Counted from the stretch's first letter, positions 18,815 through 27,816 are shown. The stretch: 64,000 bases of DNA from Corynebacterium tuberculostearicum (GCF_030506365.1 NZ_CP073092.1:434001-498000); one strand, 5' to 3'. Numbers and translations: made by a program. Notes: generated by a model not told the origin, from the letters alone.

Positions 18815-20365
18815 ATGACTGAGTTCACCGCTGATGACATCCTGAATAAGGGCCAGCGCCCCGCTGGCAAGGGAAATACCACCCGCCCCTCGGGCCAGCC
18901 GGTGCCGTCCGAAAACACCTCGGTGACCGCCGGCCAGCAGGGCCCGGTGGCGCTGAATGATATCCACCTCATTGAAAAGCTCGCGCACTTCAACCGCGAG
19001 CGCGTGCCCGAGCGCACGCCGCACGCTAAGGGCCACGGCGCCTTTGGTGAGCTGCACATCACGGAAGATGTCTCTGCCTACACCAAGGCCAAGGTCTTCC
19101 AGAAGGGCACCGTCACCCCGATGATGGGCCGCTTTTCCACCGTGGCCGGCGAGCAGGGCTCCCCGGATACCTGGCGCGATGTGCACGGCTTTGCCCTGCG
19201 CTTCTACACCGAAGAAGGCAACCTCGACATCGTGGGCAATAACACCCCGGTCTTCTTCATCCGCGATGGCATTAAGTTCCCAGACTTCATCCACTCCCAG
19301 AAGCGCCTGGGCACCAATGGCCTGCGCGATGCCGATATGCAGTGGGATTTCTGGACCCGCAACCCGGAGTCTGCACACCAGGTCACCTATCTGATGGGTG
19401 ACCGCGGCACCCCGAAGTCCACCCGCCACCAGAATGGCTACGGCTCCCACACCTTCCAGTGGGTCAATGAGGAAGGCGAGGCTTTCTGGGTCAAGTACCA
19501 CTTCAAGTCCCGCCAGGGCGTGGAGAACTTCACCGATGAAGAGGCCACTACCACCGCCGGCCAGAACCCGGATTGCCACCGCGAGGATCTCTACAATGCC
19601 ATCGAGGAGGGCAACTATCCGATCTGGGACGTGAAGGTGCAGATCATGCCGCTGGATGAGGCGGAGAATTACCGCTTCAACCCCTTCGACCTGACCAAGG
19701 TCTGGTCCAAGAAGGACTACCCGCTGCATGATGTGGGCTACTTCGTCCTCAACCGCAATCCACGCAACTTCTTTGCCCAGATTGAGCAGGTGGCGCTCGA
19801 TCCTTCCAATATTGTGCCGGGCGTTGGCCTATCCCCAGACAAGATGCTGCAGGCTCGCGCCTTTGCTTATGCTGACCAGCAGCGCTACCGCATTGGACCG
19901 AACTATAAGCACCTGCCGGTCAACCAGCCGCAGAATGTGGACGAGGTCAATACCTACGAGCACGAGGGCAGCATGCAGTTCCTCTTCAATGCTCCGGAGG
20001 ATCCGGTCTACTCGCCCAACCGCCATGAGAAGGGTACGGGCGTGCTTGACGACGCCGCTGTAAACGACCGCTCCCAGCTCGAGACCACCACCGCGGCGGA
20101 GCTCTACATCAATCCGGAGTCCCACGGCAGCGACCTAGTGCGTGCACCGTATGTTAGCCACGCCGAGGACGATGACTTCGTGCAGGCGCGCGACCTGTAC
20201 GAGAACGTCTATGACGATGCCGCCAAGGAGCGCCTGGTCACCAATATCACCAACGCGATGGCTGGTGTATCCGAGGAGACCGAGCAGCGCGTCTACGAAT
20301 ACTGGACCAACGTGCACCCAGCCCTTGGCCAGCGCGTGCGCGAGGTCTACGCCGAGAAGAAGTAA
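18815..20365 (+). CDS. katA: Catalase (haem, clade with ~500 residues)
   Basis: KatA dismutates hydrogen peroxide. The 516-residue monofunctional catalase shows the distal His region (NRERVPERTPHAKGHGAFGE), the Asn region (FALRFYTEEGNLDIVGNNTP), VFFIRDGIKFPDFIHSQKR, and the proximal haem ligand block RAFAYADQQRYRIGPNYKHL with the Tyr. The ATG follows GCCAGGAGGCATAA, a strong ribosome site. It is divergent from sigC, with a 106-bp shared promoter region, and is followed by an intrinsic terminator. Confidence 0.97.
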   Translation: MTEFTADDILNKGQRPAGKGNTTRPSGQPVPSENTSVTAGQQGPVALNDIHLIEKLAHFNRERVPERTPHAKGHGAFGELHITEDVSAYTKAKVFQKGTVTPMMGRFSTVAGEQGSPDTWRDVHGFALRFYTEEGNLDIVGNNTPVFFIRDGIKFPDFIHSQKRLGTNGLRDADMQWDFWTRNPESAHQVTYLMGDRGTPKSTRHQNGYGSHTFQWVNEEGEAFWVKYHFKSRQGVENFTDEEATTTAGQNPDCHREDLYNAIEEGNYPIWDVKVQIMPLDEAENYRFNPFDLTKVWSKKDYPLHDVGYFVLNRNPRNFFAQIEQVALDPSNIVPGVGLSPDKMLQARAFAYADQQRYRIGPNYKHLPVNQPQNVDEVNTYEHEGSMQFLFNAPEDPVYSPNRHEKGTGVLDDAAVNDRSQLETTTAAELYINPESHGSDLVRAPYVSHAEDDDFVQARDLYENVYDDAAKERLVTNITNAMAGVSEETEQRVYEYWTNVHPALGQRVREVYAEKK

Positions 20366-20398
20366 TCTTTTCCCGGCAGCGCTTGTGCGCTAACGGCG

Positions 20399-20447
20399 CC
20401 GCCCCCGTACCGAGTTGCTTTACTGCACGGTACGGGGGCGGTTTCTT
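20399..20447 (+). terminator. Intrinsic terminator after katA
   Basis: The arms CCGCCCCCGTACCG and CGGTACGGGGGCGG enclose a 15-nt loop and are followed by TTTCTT. Confidence 0.85.
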
Positions 20448-20456
20448 GCTGTGTGG

Positions 20457-21053
20457 CTAGTCGCAGCGGCGCATCTTTTCCGTAACAAAGGCGGGAGCGC
20501 CCTCGGCGGCCCACTTATCCACGTCGTAGCACGGGGCGGCCATGCCGGAGGTTGCCTCGCCAATGGATTCAATGGCTACCCACTGGCCGCCCTCATAGCG
20601 TGCCCAGGCGGTCCAGTCCGTGCTGTCTTTGCCAAAGTGGGCCCACTGGCCATCGCAGTTATTGACTCGGATATTGGTCATGGTGGGAGCTGCGGGCTGT
20701 AGCGCTTCTGGGGAGCAGTCGCCGCGGCCGGTGTCGGCGGGTACGGCGGCCGGGGCTTCGCTTTCCGCGTTGCCGGATTCCGCGGTCTCCTCAGCGGGAG
20801 CTGCCTCTGCAGAAGTGGGCTCGGCCGCTGCGGTCTCGGTGACGGTGTCTGCGGCTTCCGAGGTAGCGGGCTCGCTCGTGGTTTCTTCGGATGAGGTCTC
20901 CTCGGCCGACGAGCTTGCGGCGGTGGCGTCGGAGAACTCCGGTTCTGCCGAGGTATCGGCGTCGTTGGAGCAGGCAACAAGGCTGAAACACAGCGGCGCG
21001 ATGGCCGCAGCGGCGAGGTAGCGGGAAGGGGCAAGGGAATAATTGTGGGACAT
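20457..21053 (-). CDS. Secreted lipoprotein with Glu/Thr/Ser-rich stalk
   Basis: 198 residues from ATG 21053. The signal peptide (SLAPSRYLAAAAIAPLCFSL) ends in lipobox LVAC, so the Cys at about residue 28 is the likely lipidated N terminus. A 75-residue low-complexity region rich in Ser, Glu, Ala and Thr follows. The C-terminal 85-residue globular domain has four Cys (DCSPEAL, NNCDGQW, APCYDVD, RRCD) that could form two disulfides. The domain contains WAHFGKDSTDWTAWARYEGG. Family and ligand are not recognised. It is convergent with katA. Confidence 0.78.
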   Translation of the reverse strand: MSHNYSLAPSRYLAAAAIAPLCFSLVACSNDADTSAEPEFSDATAASSSAEETSSEETTSEPATSEAADTVTETAAAEPTSAEAAPAEETAESGNAESEAPAAVPADTGRGDCSPEALQPAAPTMTNIRVNNCDGQWAHFGKDSTDWTAWARYEGGQWVAIESIGEATSGMAAPCYDVDKWAAEGAPAFVTEKMRRCD

Positions 21054-21139
21054 GCCATACATCGTAGAGGAACTGCCATTGCGGGGGTGCTCGGCGCGCC
21101 TGCAACAGGGGAGTGACCTGCGAGGATAGGTTCAGTACC

Positions 21140-22588
21140 ATGACCTCACGCCTTGCCTCCCCAGACGCTGCGTCCCCCTCCCGGTGGCGCAGCGTCCTCT
21201 TGATCCTCCTGCTCGCCCTGCCGCTCATTATTGGCGCTGCGGTGGCGGGCCTTGCGCAGTGGGAACCCGCCCACACCTGGTCTAGCGCCGCGCAGCCGTT
21301 TGGAGCGCCGCGGGAAAATTCCGCCTCCCCAGAGGTGAAGGAAGCCGCCGAGGCGGCCAGCCGCGCGCAGGCACAGGCGAGCATGCTTAAATCGGGCGCC
21401 ACGCAGCTTAACGACGGCACGGGGGAGCTGAATAAGGGGGCGGATGAGCTTGGAGGGGGCGTCGACAAGCTGGCGACGGGCTCCCAAGAACTGGTAGCTG
21501 GCCTCAATCAGCTGCAGTCCGGAACTAATACGCTCGGTGGTGGTGCAACGGAGCTGGCCAATGGTGTCGGCGGTGCCGTGGACCAAGTGGTGGGTCTCGG
21601 TGCTGTCCAAGGGCAGATTCTGCAGGCCATCGATGGCACGATGCGCGACCTGGAAGGAAATAAGTCCAAGGAAGCGAAGGAAATTCGCTCGCAGCTGGGC
21701 GATCTCCGTGCGCAGGTGAATAATTTCCGCCTGGATAATTCGGTGACCGATCAGCTCAAAAAGCTCAAGGACGGCTCGCGCGATCTATCCAATCAGTTGG
21801 CGGTCAACGGCTATGCCTATCACGATGGCGTGAACCAGGCCGTATCCGGTGCGCAGGAGCTTAACGAGGGCATCGCGGAGCTCAACAAGCGCGTCGGTGA
21901 GGCGCAGGAGGGCGTGGACAAGCTTGACGACGGCGCCGGCAGGCTTTCCACCATGGCAGCCCAAAACCAGACCAATGTGGGTGAAATTCAGCGTGCCCTG
22001 CCGCCGGCGCATACCGCGACCGACGGACCTGCACATCTGCTCAGCCCCATCGTGGCGATGTTGGTCTCCGCCTTGGTCCTGCTCGCAGGCGCCGCGTCCG
22101 GTGTGGCCTGGCAGGTGGGGTTCCGCCCATGGCTGACGGTCTTCGGCGGCACGCTGGCCGCGGTCGCCATCGGCGAAATCCTCCTCTTTGTGCTTGCCAC
22201 CGGATTTACCCCTGTGGCGGCGGTGTGGGCCGGCGCGGCGCTCCTTCTGGGCGCGCTGTCCATGGCGGTCATCACCCGTGGCCTACTCGGGCTATGCGGT
22301 ATTACTGCCGGCAGCATCCTCGCGGCGCTGTTTGGCATAGGCCAGACCGCTCTGGTGGGGTGGCTGTGGAAATCCGCGGCAATTGCCGGTGTTTCTAAGG
22401 TTTGGCAGATTGTTTCTAATCTTTTGCCACTGAATTGGACTACCGCGGCCGTCACGGCGGCGGGTAACGAAGGCGAACAGGCCGTCTTGTGGACCGGCGT
22501 TGCGGTATTGCTCGCCATCACTCTCATTGGGCTGAGTGCAAAGTGGTGGGCTCCATCCACAGGAAAATTCAAACCTACGGTTCATTAG
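21140..22588 (+). CDS. YhgE/Pip-like membrane protein with heptad-repeat extracellular domain
   Basis: 482 residues from ATG 21140 (TAGGTT 7 nt upstream; the frame is open a little further 5'). One N-terminal helix (VLLILLLALPLIIGAAVAGL) is followed by a long helical external domain (about 60-290) built of repeats such as LNDGTGELNKGADELGGGVD and LATGSQELVAGLNQLQSGTN. Five to six C-terminal helices follow. This is the YhgE/Pip topology shared with ESX/type VII-related and phage-receptor proteins, and with the ABC-2-type permease fold. Precise function is unknown. It is the last core gene before the mobile region. Confidence 0.75.
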   Translation: MTSRLASPDAASPSRWRSVLLILLLALPLIIGAAVAGLAQWEPAHTWSSAAQPFGAPRENSASPEVKEAAEAASRAQAQASMLKSGATQLNDGTGELNKGADELGGGVDKLATGSQELVAGLNQLQSGTNTLGGGATELANGVGGAVDQVVGLGAVQGQILQAIDGTMRDLEGNKSKEAKEIRSQLGDLRAQVNNFRLDNSVTDQLKKLKDGSRDLSNQLAVNGYAYHDGVNQAVSGAQELNEGIAELNKRVGEAQEGVDKLDDGAGRLSTMAAQNQTNVGEIQRALPPAHTATDGPAHLLSPIVAMLVSALVLLAGAASGVAWQVGFRPWLTVFGGTLAAVAIGEILLFVLATGFTPVAAVWAGAALLLGALSMAVITRGLLGLCGITAGSILAALFGIGQTALVGWLWKSAAIAGVSKVWQIVSNLLPLNWTTAAVTAAGNEGEQAVLWTGVAVLLAITLIGLSAKWWAPSTGKFKPTVH

Positions 22589-22687
22589 GTCTGAAAAAGC
22601 ACACCTAAGAATAAGAAACATTGGTGGAAACTGGGAATTTTGATTCGCGCTACCGTTTGCATTGTGCGAGTGCTACAGTTGGTCTTG

Positions 22688-22791
22688 CTCACAAAGCCTA
22701 CTTAGGGGGTAGGCGAACGGTTTCTCCAATCCGTTGTGAGTGATAGGGAATAGGGACGACGCGGCGCTGTAGGGGCACCGCGTCGTTTCCC
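22688..22791 (+). ncRNA. Candidate structured RNA: three-way junction plus hairpin
   Basis: CTCACA (22688-22693) pairs with TGTGAG (22735-22740), enclosing two hairpins. These are GCCTAC/GTAGGC with loop TTAGGGG (22696-22714) and ACGG/CCGT with a loop containing TCTCC (22717-22734). The loops GGGG and CTCC could pair with each other. Ten or so bases later a 9-bp hairpin ACGACGCGG/CCGCGTCGT ends in TTTCCC. An extended -10, TGCTACAGT, lies just upstream (22669-22677). It lies between the YhgE-like gene and the mobile element. I do not recognise an Rfam family; the RNA nature is inference from pairing. Confidence 0.45.
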
Positions 22792-22811
22792 ATATGTGGG
22801 GTGTTTAGCTG

Positions 22812-22842
22812 CAATTTTTGGCCTAAACGACAGAATGTGTTG
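22812..22842. repeat. Left target duplication and terminal inverted repeat of the outer IS
   Basis: The 8-bp target duplication CAATTTTT (22812-22819) is followed by the left 23-bp terminal repeat starting GGCCTAAACGACA (22820-22842). A related internal copy, GGCTAAACGACA, begins at 22858. Confidence 0.88.
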
Positions 22843-22887
22843 TTTTGCGGCGTGTCAGGCTAAACGACATTTTGTGTTGGTGGGGGT

Positions 22888-23392
22888 TTAGCGTATGTGG
22901 CCTTTGCGTATTCCCATAGAGTGGTTGTAGGCAGTGTCGATGGCACTGTCGTAGGTTGCTGGTCGGCCGTCTTCGTGTCCGCTGGTGGCTTGTTTTTCCT
23001 GAGTGGCTAGGGTTTGTGCTTTGGCGAGTGCGTCCTGGCCCCAGTTTTGCTGCCTGGCGATCTCTACAGGGTCGTCAGGCAGTTGCGTGTGGAGGTATAG
23101 CCACCAGTCGCAGGCGATGCGCTGTTGTTCATCGCGCAGTCCGCGGTGGGTGTGCATAAGTTGCTTAATTTGTGAGTTCACCCCGCCTTCTAGCTTGTTG
23201 GTCGTGCGTTCAAACCGTTGGCCTTCTTCGGCTTCGGTGAGGTAGGCAAAGAGGTGTCCTTGTTGGCTCATTTTCTTTAGCTGCAGGTAGATTCCGCGGT
23301 GGGTGTAGTGGGTGTACCACCACTTTTTGTTCCGGCGCTTGGACTTTGGAATCTGGTCGAAAGGGACGTCTTTGACGTAGGTTTTGGCTTTG
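22888..23392 (-). pseudogene. IS1249-like transposase, C-terminal fragment
   Basis: The 3' part of a split IS256-family transposase. Residues read KAKTYVKDVPFDQIPKSKRR, then NKLEGGVNSQIKQLMHTHRG, which carries the third catalytic Glu region (E in TTNKLEGGVNS). It then runs to a tail with ACDWWLYLHTQL. It has no start of its own: the frame opens into the end of the inserted IS3 element at 23393. The matching N-terminal part lies 7.7 kb away at 31071-31768. Confidence 0.85.
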
Positions 23393-23414
23393 TGAAGTGT
23401 CCCGGGTTTTGTTC

Positions 23415-24335
23415 CTAGGCATTTGCCTTGATTTCCATTATTTCTTGGGCTGGGTTGGTTTCCCAAAACTCTGACTCAACCTCAGCTGGCGTGCGATAGC
23501 CGAGACTTTGGTGAAGCCGTACCTCGTTCCACCAATTAACCCATTCAAACGTCGCGATCTCCACGTCAACCACGCTGTCCCACGACCGCCGATGAATCAG
23601 CTCATTTTTGTAGGAACCGTTGACGTTTTCGGCCAAAGCATTGTCATAGGAATCTCCTACTGTCCCGGTAGAGGCAGCAATTCCATACTCAGCCAGCCGT
23701 TCGTTGTAGACAATGCTGACGTACTGTGAGCCATGATCTGAATGATGAATCAGCCCCGTTGTTTCCTTCGCGCTGACAATCGCCTGATTAAGCGCCTGCA
23801 GCGGCAGCGCCTCGGTACGCATTGAATCAGATAGTGCCCACCCGACGATCCTTCGGGAGAACACGTCGGTAACAAAAGCGGTGTACACGAATCCTTTTCT
23901 AGTGCGCACATAAGTAATATCGGCCACCCACAATCGGGCCGGTGCCGGGGCGTTGAACTTGCGATTAACTAAATCAGGACGCAGATCTGGTCCCTTCGGC
24001 TTGCGGGTAGTAATAGGAGACTTACCTTTACCTTTGCCTCTGACTCCAGCAAGACGCATCAGGCGTGCGGTCTGCTCACGGCCAATGTCGATTCCTTCAC
24101 GGCGCAGAGTATGCCACATCTTACGGATGCCGTAGACGCCAAAATTTTCTTCATGGACCTCGGCGATGTGCGCGACTAGAGCAGCGTCACGAAGACTGCG
24201 GGCACTCATACCACGGGCTTTTGATTGGCGGTATCCACGGGACGTGATGAAACCGCCAACACGGTGGGTGTTTAACGTCTCGCAAATGAACTCGATGGAG
24301 AAACGATCCCGATACTCATCGATGAACCGGATCAT
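23415..24335 (-). CDS. IS3-family transposase OrfB (DDE catalytic subunit)
   Basis: 306 residues. An HTH_21-type region (about 40-95: AHIAEVHEENFGVYGIRKMW) precedes the rve integrase core. The first Asp is in [20 protein letters not shown], the second in [15 protein letters not shown], and the Glu in DNALAENVNGSYKNELIHRR. Its ATG overlaps the stop codon of orfA (ATGA, 24332-24335), so the two proteins may be made by re-initiation or as an OrfAB frameshift fusion, as is usual for IS3. All catalytic residues are present and no stop interrupts it, so copy 1 looks functional. Confidence 0.93.
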   Translation of the reverse strand: MIRFIDEYRDRFSIEFICETLNTHRVGGFITSRGYRQSKARGMSARSLRDAALVAHIAEVHEENFGVYGIRKMWHTLRREGIDIGREQTARLMRLAGVRGKGKGKSPITTRKPKGPDLRPDLVNRKFNAPAPARLWVADITYVRTRKGFVYTAFVTDVFSRRIVGWALSDSMRTEALPLQALNQAIVSAKETTGLIHHSDHGSQYVSIVYNERLAEYGIAASTGTVGDSYDNALAENVNGSYKNELIHRRSWDSVVDVEIATFEWVNWWNEVRLHQSLGYRTPAEVESEFWETNPAQEIMEIKANA

Positions 24336-24649
24336 TTCCGACGTTTTGGGTCGAGTTCCGACGCGAAAAAAGCCGAGGCAGCCTTCAGTAGCTCATTGGT
24401 GTCGCGTAGCTCTTGATTTTCACGGCGTAGCCTCGCGTTTTCCGCGGCCAAGTCTTCAGGCACAGGTTCTGGGATGCTTCCCGCACGACGGGCCTGCTGG
24501 GTCCACTGACGAGCCGTGTGCCATGAAACCCCCAACTTTGGAGCTACTGCCTTGCACGCGGCTTGCATCGACATATTTTCCGCCAAGATACGGTCCTCTA
24601 CAAGACGGACCACACGGTCCTTCGCATCCTGGTCAAATTTTCTTGGCAT
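24332..24649 (-). CDS. IS3-family transposase OrfA (DNA-binding subunit)
   Basis: 105 residues. The helix-turn-helix is in MSMQAACKAVAPKLGVSWHT, followed by ARQWTQQARR. A C-terminal leucine-zipper-like helix follows (ENARLRRENQELRDTNELLK), the usual OrfA dimerisation segment. It begins MPRKFDQDAKDRVVRLVEDR just inside the right end of the element, and its stop overlaps the start of orfB. Confidence 0.92.
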   Translation of the reverse strand: MPRKFDQDAKDRVVRLVEDRILAENMSMQAACKAVAPKLGVSWHTARQWTQQARRAGSIPEPVPEDLAAENARLRRENQELRDTNELLKAASAFFASELDPKRRK

Positions 24650-24699
24650 ATTCCAGATTTTCCCATCTACTCAGACGGAACAAAACCTGGGACACTTCA

Positions 24700-25126
24700 G
24701 TCTCTCCTATCCATCTTCACACTCCTTCCACCTGAAGTGTTTGAAGTGGAAATCTTCAATTATGGTAGCCTTACCTAAACTAGGTATAATCTTTATACTT
24801 TCCGAAGGGAGTCTCTGCCGCTGCAAACACCAGCCCTGAACGGGATTCGGTCTCAACCAACGGTGGTACCGCTGGGGCATCGGCCAGCACCAGCTGAATC
24901 CGCAGGGGCGAACCACTAATTTCCATGGTGCAGACGGCAGCGTCCGATTGCAACTTTGGTGCAGATGTATCGCAGCGCCATTCGCTTCAACGGCCTGGAG
25001 GCCGCAAATGAATCGGATGTGCTGCGTATCTACCGCTAGAAACCGCAGCACATTGGAGACCAGCCGCCAAAATGGGCGAGGTTTAGAAGATGAGAAGCGA
25101 GGGCCGAGACGAATGTTAGTCCGAAG
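24700..25126. other. Leader region of the iron cassette, no convincing gene
   Basis: This 427-bp stretch between the IS end and the MATE gene contains the DtxR-type operator and TATAAT (24785-24790). Downstream, one plus-strand frame reads as two short pieces separated by a stop, the second ending MYRSAIRFNGLEAANESDVL plus RIYR at about 25039. This may be the remnant of a lost cargo gene; I cannot assign it to a family. Confidence 0.4.
24760..24778. promoter_or_regulatory. DtxR-type iron box upstream of the MATE gene
   Basis: Minus-strand reading TTAGGTAAGGCTACCATAA matches the DtxR consensus TTAGGTTAGGCTAACCTAA at 16 of 19 positions. It lies 6 bp before TATAAT (24785-24790), a position fitting iron-dependent repression. 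Confidence 0.7.
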
Positions 25127-26506
25127 TTGAAGGTGGCTGCGAGGTTGAAATCCATCCGGAAATATCGCGAAGTTCTGGGAATTTCCCTTCCCATCGCTGG
25201 AGTACAACTCGCCGGAGTTGCATTGACCACCACGGACGTATTGATGCTGCAGTCCGTGGGCGTACTGGCGATAGCCGGCGGCGGCCTAGCGATGCAGCTT
25301 TACAACCAGATCCGCACGATGTGCGTGGGCATGGTGACGGCCGGGGCAAATCTTGTGGCTGAAGCAGCAGCAAAAATGGAAAAAGAGAAAACCTCTTGTC
25401 AAAATTGCGAGGCGGGAGCAGAACAGATCCGGCGGGCTGTGCGCTCCTCCTTCGCGGTGGCCACTGGCACTGCAATTCTCGGCGCGTTACTGGTCATCGC
25501 CCTAGGCGGATTGGTCCTTGTTCTGCCCATCGACAAGCACGTTGCCCAACTCACCTTCGCCATGACCCTTGCGCTCGCACCCGGGTTAGTCCCGATGATG
25601 TGGCTCAACGTCCTGCGCCAATTCGCCGTGGGCATGCGAAAACCCGGCTCCCTGTTAACCATCACGCTGATATCGATATTTATAAATATCGCATTGAACT
25701 GGTTATTTATGACATGGGCAGCCTCGGATCACTGGAAGGTAGCGGGCATCGGGCTTTCTACAACTGTCATCCAACTGCTTACCTTCCTGGCCTTCCGGAT
25801 TGTGGTACTGCGCATTCCCGAGCTACAGCCCTATTTCCACATCCTTCCGTGTAAAGGAGATGGGGAGACTATCTGCCGCCTCGTCCGCCTCGGGGTACCA
25901 GTCAGTCTGACCTATGGCTCGGAGGCTGCAATAACAACCATCGCCGGTTTAGTGATGGGGACCTTTAGCCCACAGATGCTAGCGGCGCACAATATTGTGA
26001 ACCAACTGGCGTACATCGTTTACCAAGTGTGCATCGGCTTTTCTCACGGCGGCTCGGTGCTGATCACAAGGGCTCGGGCCGAGAGTGCCGACTCAGTGCG
26101 CGAGATTACCCGACGCATATTGTTCGTCGTGGTCACGTATCTGGGAATAATGGGCGCGCTGTGGCTTCTGTTGGGCAGGTGGGTACTGCATCCTTTCTTA
26201 AAAGAGGCAGATCCCACCACCTTTCACATTGCCGTCCTGCTCCTATGTCTCGCGGTACTGCAACAGTTCGCCAAAGGAATCCAAAACGTGGCAGTGGGCC
26301 TACTGAGAGGCCTGAAAGACACCACCTCAGGGCTACGCTGCACCCTCGTCGGGTACTGGCTGGTTGGCGTCCCCGGGATTCTGATATTTGGAAAGCTCCT
26401 CGGATGGGAAGGATATGGCGTCTGGTTAGGACTCATCATGGGTTTCGCAACCACGGCGGTACTGCTGCTACGCACATATTCCCGCCGACTGAATGAACTG
26501 ACTTAA
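25127..26506 (+). CDS. MATE-family efflux transporter in a siderophore cassette
   Basis: 459 residues, about twelve helices in two MatE repeats. YREVLGISLPIAGVQLAGVA opens helix 1. TTTDVLMLQSVGVLAIAGGG and the mid-protein LAPGLVPMMWLNVLRQFAVG (the typical P-x-x-x-x-x-x-LRQ..G segment) identify the fold. The second repeat starts RLGVPVSLTYGSEAAITTIA. MATE proteins export drugs or small molecules with Na+ or H+. In this iron-regulated cassette, export of a siderophore or of its iron-free product is a plausible inference, but no biosynthesis gene is present. The start is uncertain: TTG 25127 or GTG 25133, neither with a strong ribosome site. Confidence 0.82.
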   Translation: MKVAARLKSIRKYREVLGISLPIAGVQLAGVALTTTDVLMLQSVGVLAIAGGGLAMQLYNQIRTMCVGMVTAGANLVAEAAAKMEKEKTSCQNCEAGAEQIRRAVRSSFAVATGTAILGALLVIALGGLVLVLPIDKHVAQLTFAMTLALAPGLVPMMWLNVLRQFAVGMRKPGSLLTITLISIFINIALNWLFMTWAASDHWKVAGIGLSTTVIQLLTFLAFRIVVLRIPELQPYFHILPCKGDGETICRLVRLGVPVSLTYGSEAAITTIAGLVMGTFSPQMLAAHNIVNQLAYIVYQVCIGFSHGGSVLITRARAESADSVREITRRILFVVVTYLGIMGALWLLLGRWVLHPFLKEADPTTFHIAVLLLCLAVLQQFAKGIQNVAVGLLRGLKDTTSGLRCTLVGYWLVGVPGILIFGKLLGWEGYGVWLGLIMGFATTAVLLLRTYSRRLNELT

Positions 26507-26552
26507 CGGGAATGTTGGGGGGTAAAAGTTTCATCACCCATTGTAGATAAAC

Positions 26553-26571
26553 AAAGGTATGGCTAACCTAA
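26553..26571. promoter_or_regulatory. DtxR-type iron box upstream of the siderophore-binding lipoprotein
   Basis: AAAGGTATGGCTAACCTAA matches the DtxR consensus at 15 of 19 positions, with one half-site (GGCTAACCTAA) perfect. It overlaps the likely transcription start downstream of TAGATA (26544-26549) and lies 28 bp before the TTG start. Confidence 0.7.
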
Positions 26572-26598
26572 TAGATCCACTTGGAAGAAAGGATTGCC

Positions 26599-27816
26599 TT
26601 GTCCCTCACGACAACTAGGGCTCGCGGTTTTAAAACCCCACGCGCCCCTCACCACCGAATGGCCCGCGTAGTCGCCTCAGCCGTCACCGCCACTGCCCTC
26701 CTTATGACCGCTGCCTGCAGCACTAACGATGAACAACAGACCGCAGATGACGGAGAAAAGCAACAGATCACCGACATTCTCGGGCGCGAAGTCGAGGTCC
26801 CGAAGAACGTCGATCGGGTCCTCATGGGCGGGCAACGGATGCTTTACACGACATCCATCCTCAACAAAGAAAACCCGCTCCAGGGCATCGTTGCCTGGCC
26901 AGATGACCTGGAGCAGAACGACCCTGGCACGTACAAGAAGTACGAACAGAAATTCTCAGAGATCGAAGATATTGAGCAAACTGGTGAAGTTTACGACGGC
27001 TCGATGTCCGTTGAGCAAGCTTTGAATTCCCGTCCAGATGTCTTCATTGTCTCCGCAAGCAGCTTCGAAGCCGCCCAGGATGCTGGCATCGTAGACGGTC
27101 TAGAAAAGGCCGGAATCCCCACGGTTACCGTCGATTACTTTACCGACCCGGTGAAGAACACCGCACCGAGCGTGCGCTTGCTCGGCAAGGTACTCGGCCA
27201 CGAGAAGGAAGCGGAAGAGTATGCCGAGTTCTATGAGTCCAAGGTGAACATGGTTCAGGAGCGCCTAGAAAAAGCCAAGGCCACCCCCACACCGACCTTC
27301 CTCTGGCGAGCTCCCGGCTACTTCGACTGCTGCTCTACCTTCGCTAAGTCCAACCTAGCCCAAATTGTTAACGCAGCGGGTGGCGAAAACGTGGGCGACG
27401 ATATGATCGACGCCAAGCAGGGGCAAGTCTCTCCCGAGGCGCTAGCTGAAAAAGACCCAGACGTCATCATCGCCACCGGCGCAGACTGGACCGGCGCCAA
27501 GCAGCAGCCAAAGAAGAATGGCTTTGTACCCCTGGGCTACGACGAGTCCACCGAACAGGCAGCCAAAGACTTCCAACGCGTTGTTGACGGGCAACCTGTC
27601 CTTAAGGAAATGCGGACGGTCAAGAACAAGCGGGCCTACGCTGCGTGGCATCACTTCTACGACTCCCCATACAACTACCTAGCCATCGAGTGGTTTGCCA
27701 AAGCCATGCACCCCGACCTGTTTTCCGATGTCGACCCGCAGGCCGATTTGGAAGAACTACATGAAAAATTCCTCCCTGTGGAGGCTAGCGGCACCTTCTG
27801 GACTGGTTTGCCATGA
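26599..27816 (+). CDS. Siderophore-binding lipoprotein of an ABC importer (FecB/BtuF type)
   Basis: 405 residues from TTG 26599, placed 6 nt after GAAAGGA; the frame is open for six more codons upstream. The signal peptide (RMARVVASAVTATALLMTAA) ends in lipobox TAAC, so it is a membrane-tethered lipoprotein. The mature part opens ITDILGREVEVPKNVDRVLM, the classic N-lobe start of iron-complex binding proteins. SRPDVFIVSASSFEAAQDAG and EALAEKDPDVIIATGADWTG mark the two lobes. A rare CC pair is present (GYFDCCSTFAK). It is first in a three-gene operon with the permease and ATPase. Confidence 0.9.
   Translation: MSLTTTRARGFKTPRAPHHRMARVVASAVTATALLMTAACSTNDEQQTADDGEKQQITDILGREVEVPKNVDRVLMGGQRMLYTTSILNKENPLQGIVAWPDDLEQNDPGTYKKYEQKFSEIEDIEQTGEVYDGSMSVEQALNSRPDVFIVSASSFEAAQDAGIVDGLEKAGIPTVTVDYFTDPVKNTAPSVRLLGKVLGHEKEAEEYAEFYESKVNMVQERLEKAKATPTPTFLWRAPGYFDCCSTFAKSNLAQIVNAAGGENVGDDMIDAKQGQVSPEALAEKDPDVIIATGADWTGAKQQPKKNGFVPLGYDESTEQAAKDFQRVVDGQPVLKEMRTVKNKRAYAAWHHFYDSPYNYLAIEWFAKAMHPDLFSDVDPQADLEELHEKFLPVEASGTFWTGLP

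Larger units (their letters stand above)
23393..24699 (-). mobile_element. IS3-family element, copy 1 (intact)
   Basis: 1307 bp bounded by TGAAGTGTCCCGGGTTTTGT at the left and the inverted, nearly identical ACAAAACCTGGGACACTTCA at the right. It carries overlapping orfA and orfB on the minus strand, both full length. The outer flank is TTG (23390-23392), which is repeated at the far end of the composite (31071-31073); the inner flank is unrelated. Confidence 0.9.

Noticed and set aside
24707..25207. 166-codon minus-strand frame in the iron-cassette leader
   Set aside because: Overlaps the DtxR box and promoter and runs into the MATE gene; no domain seen.
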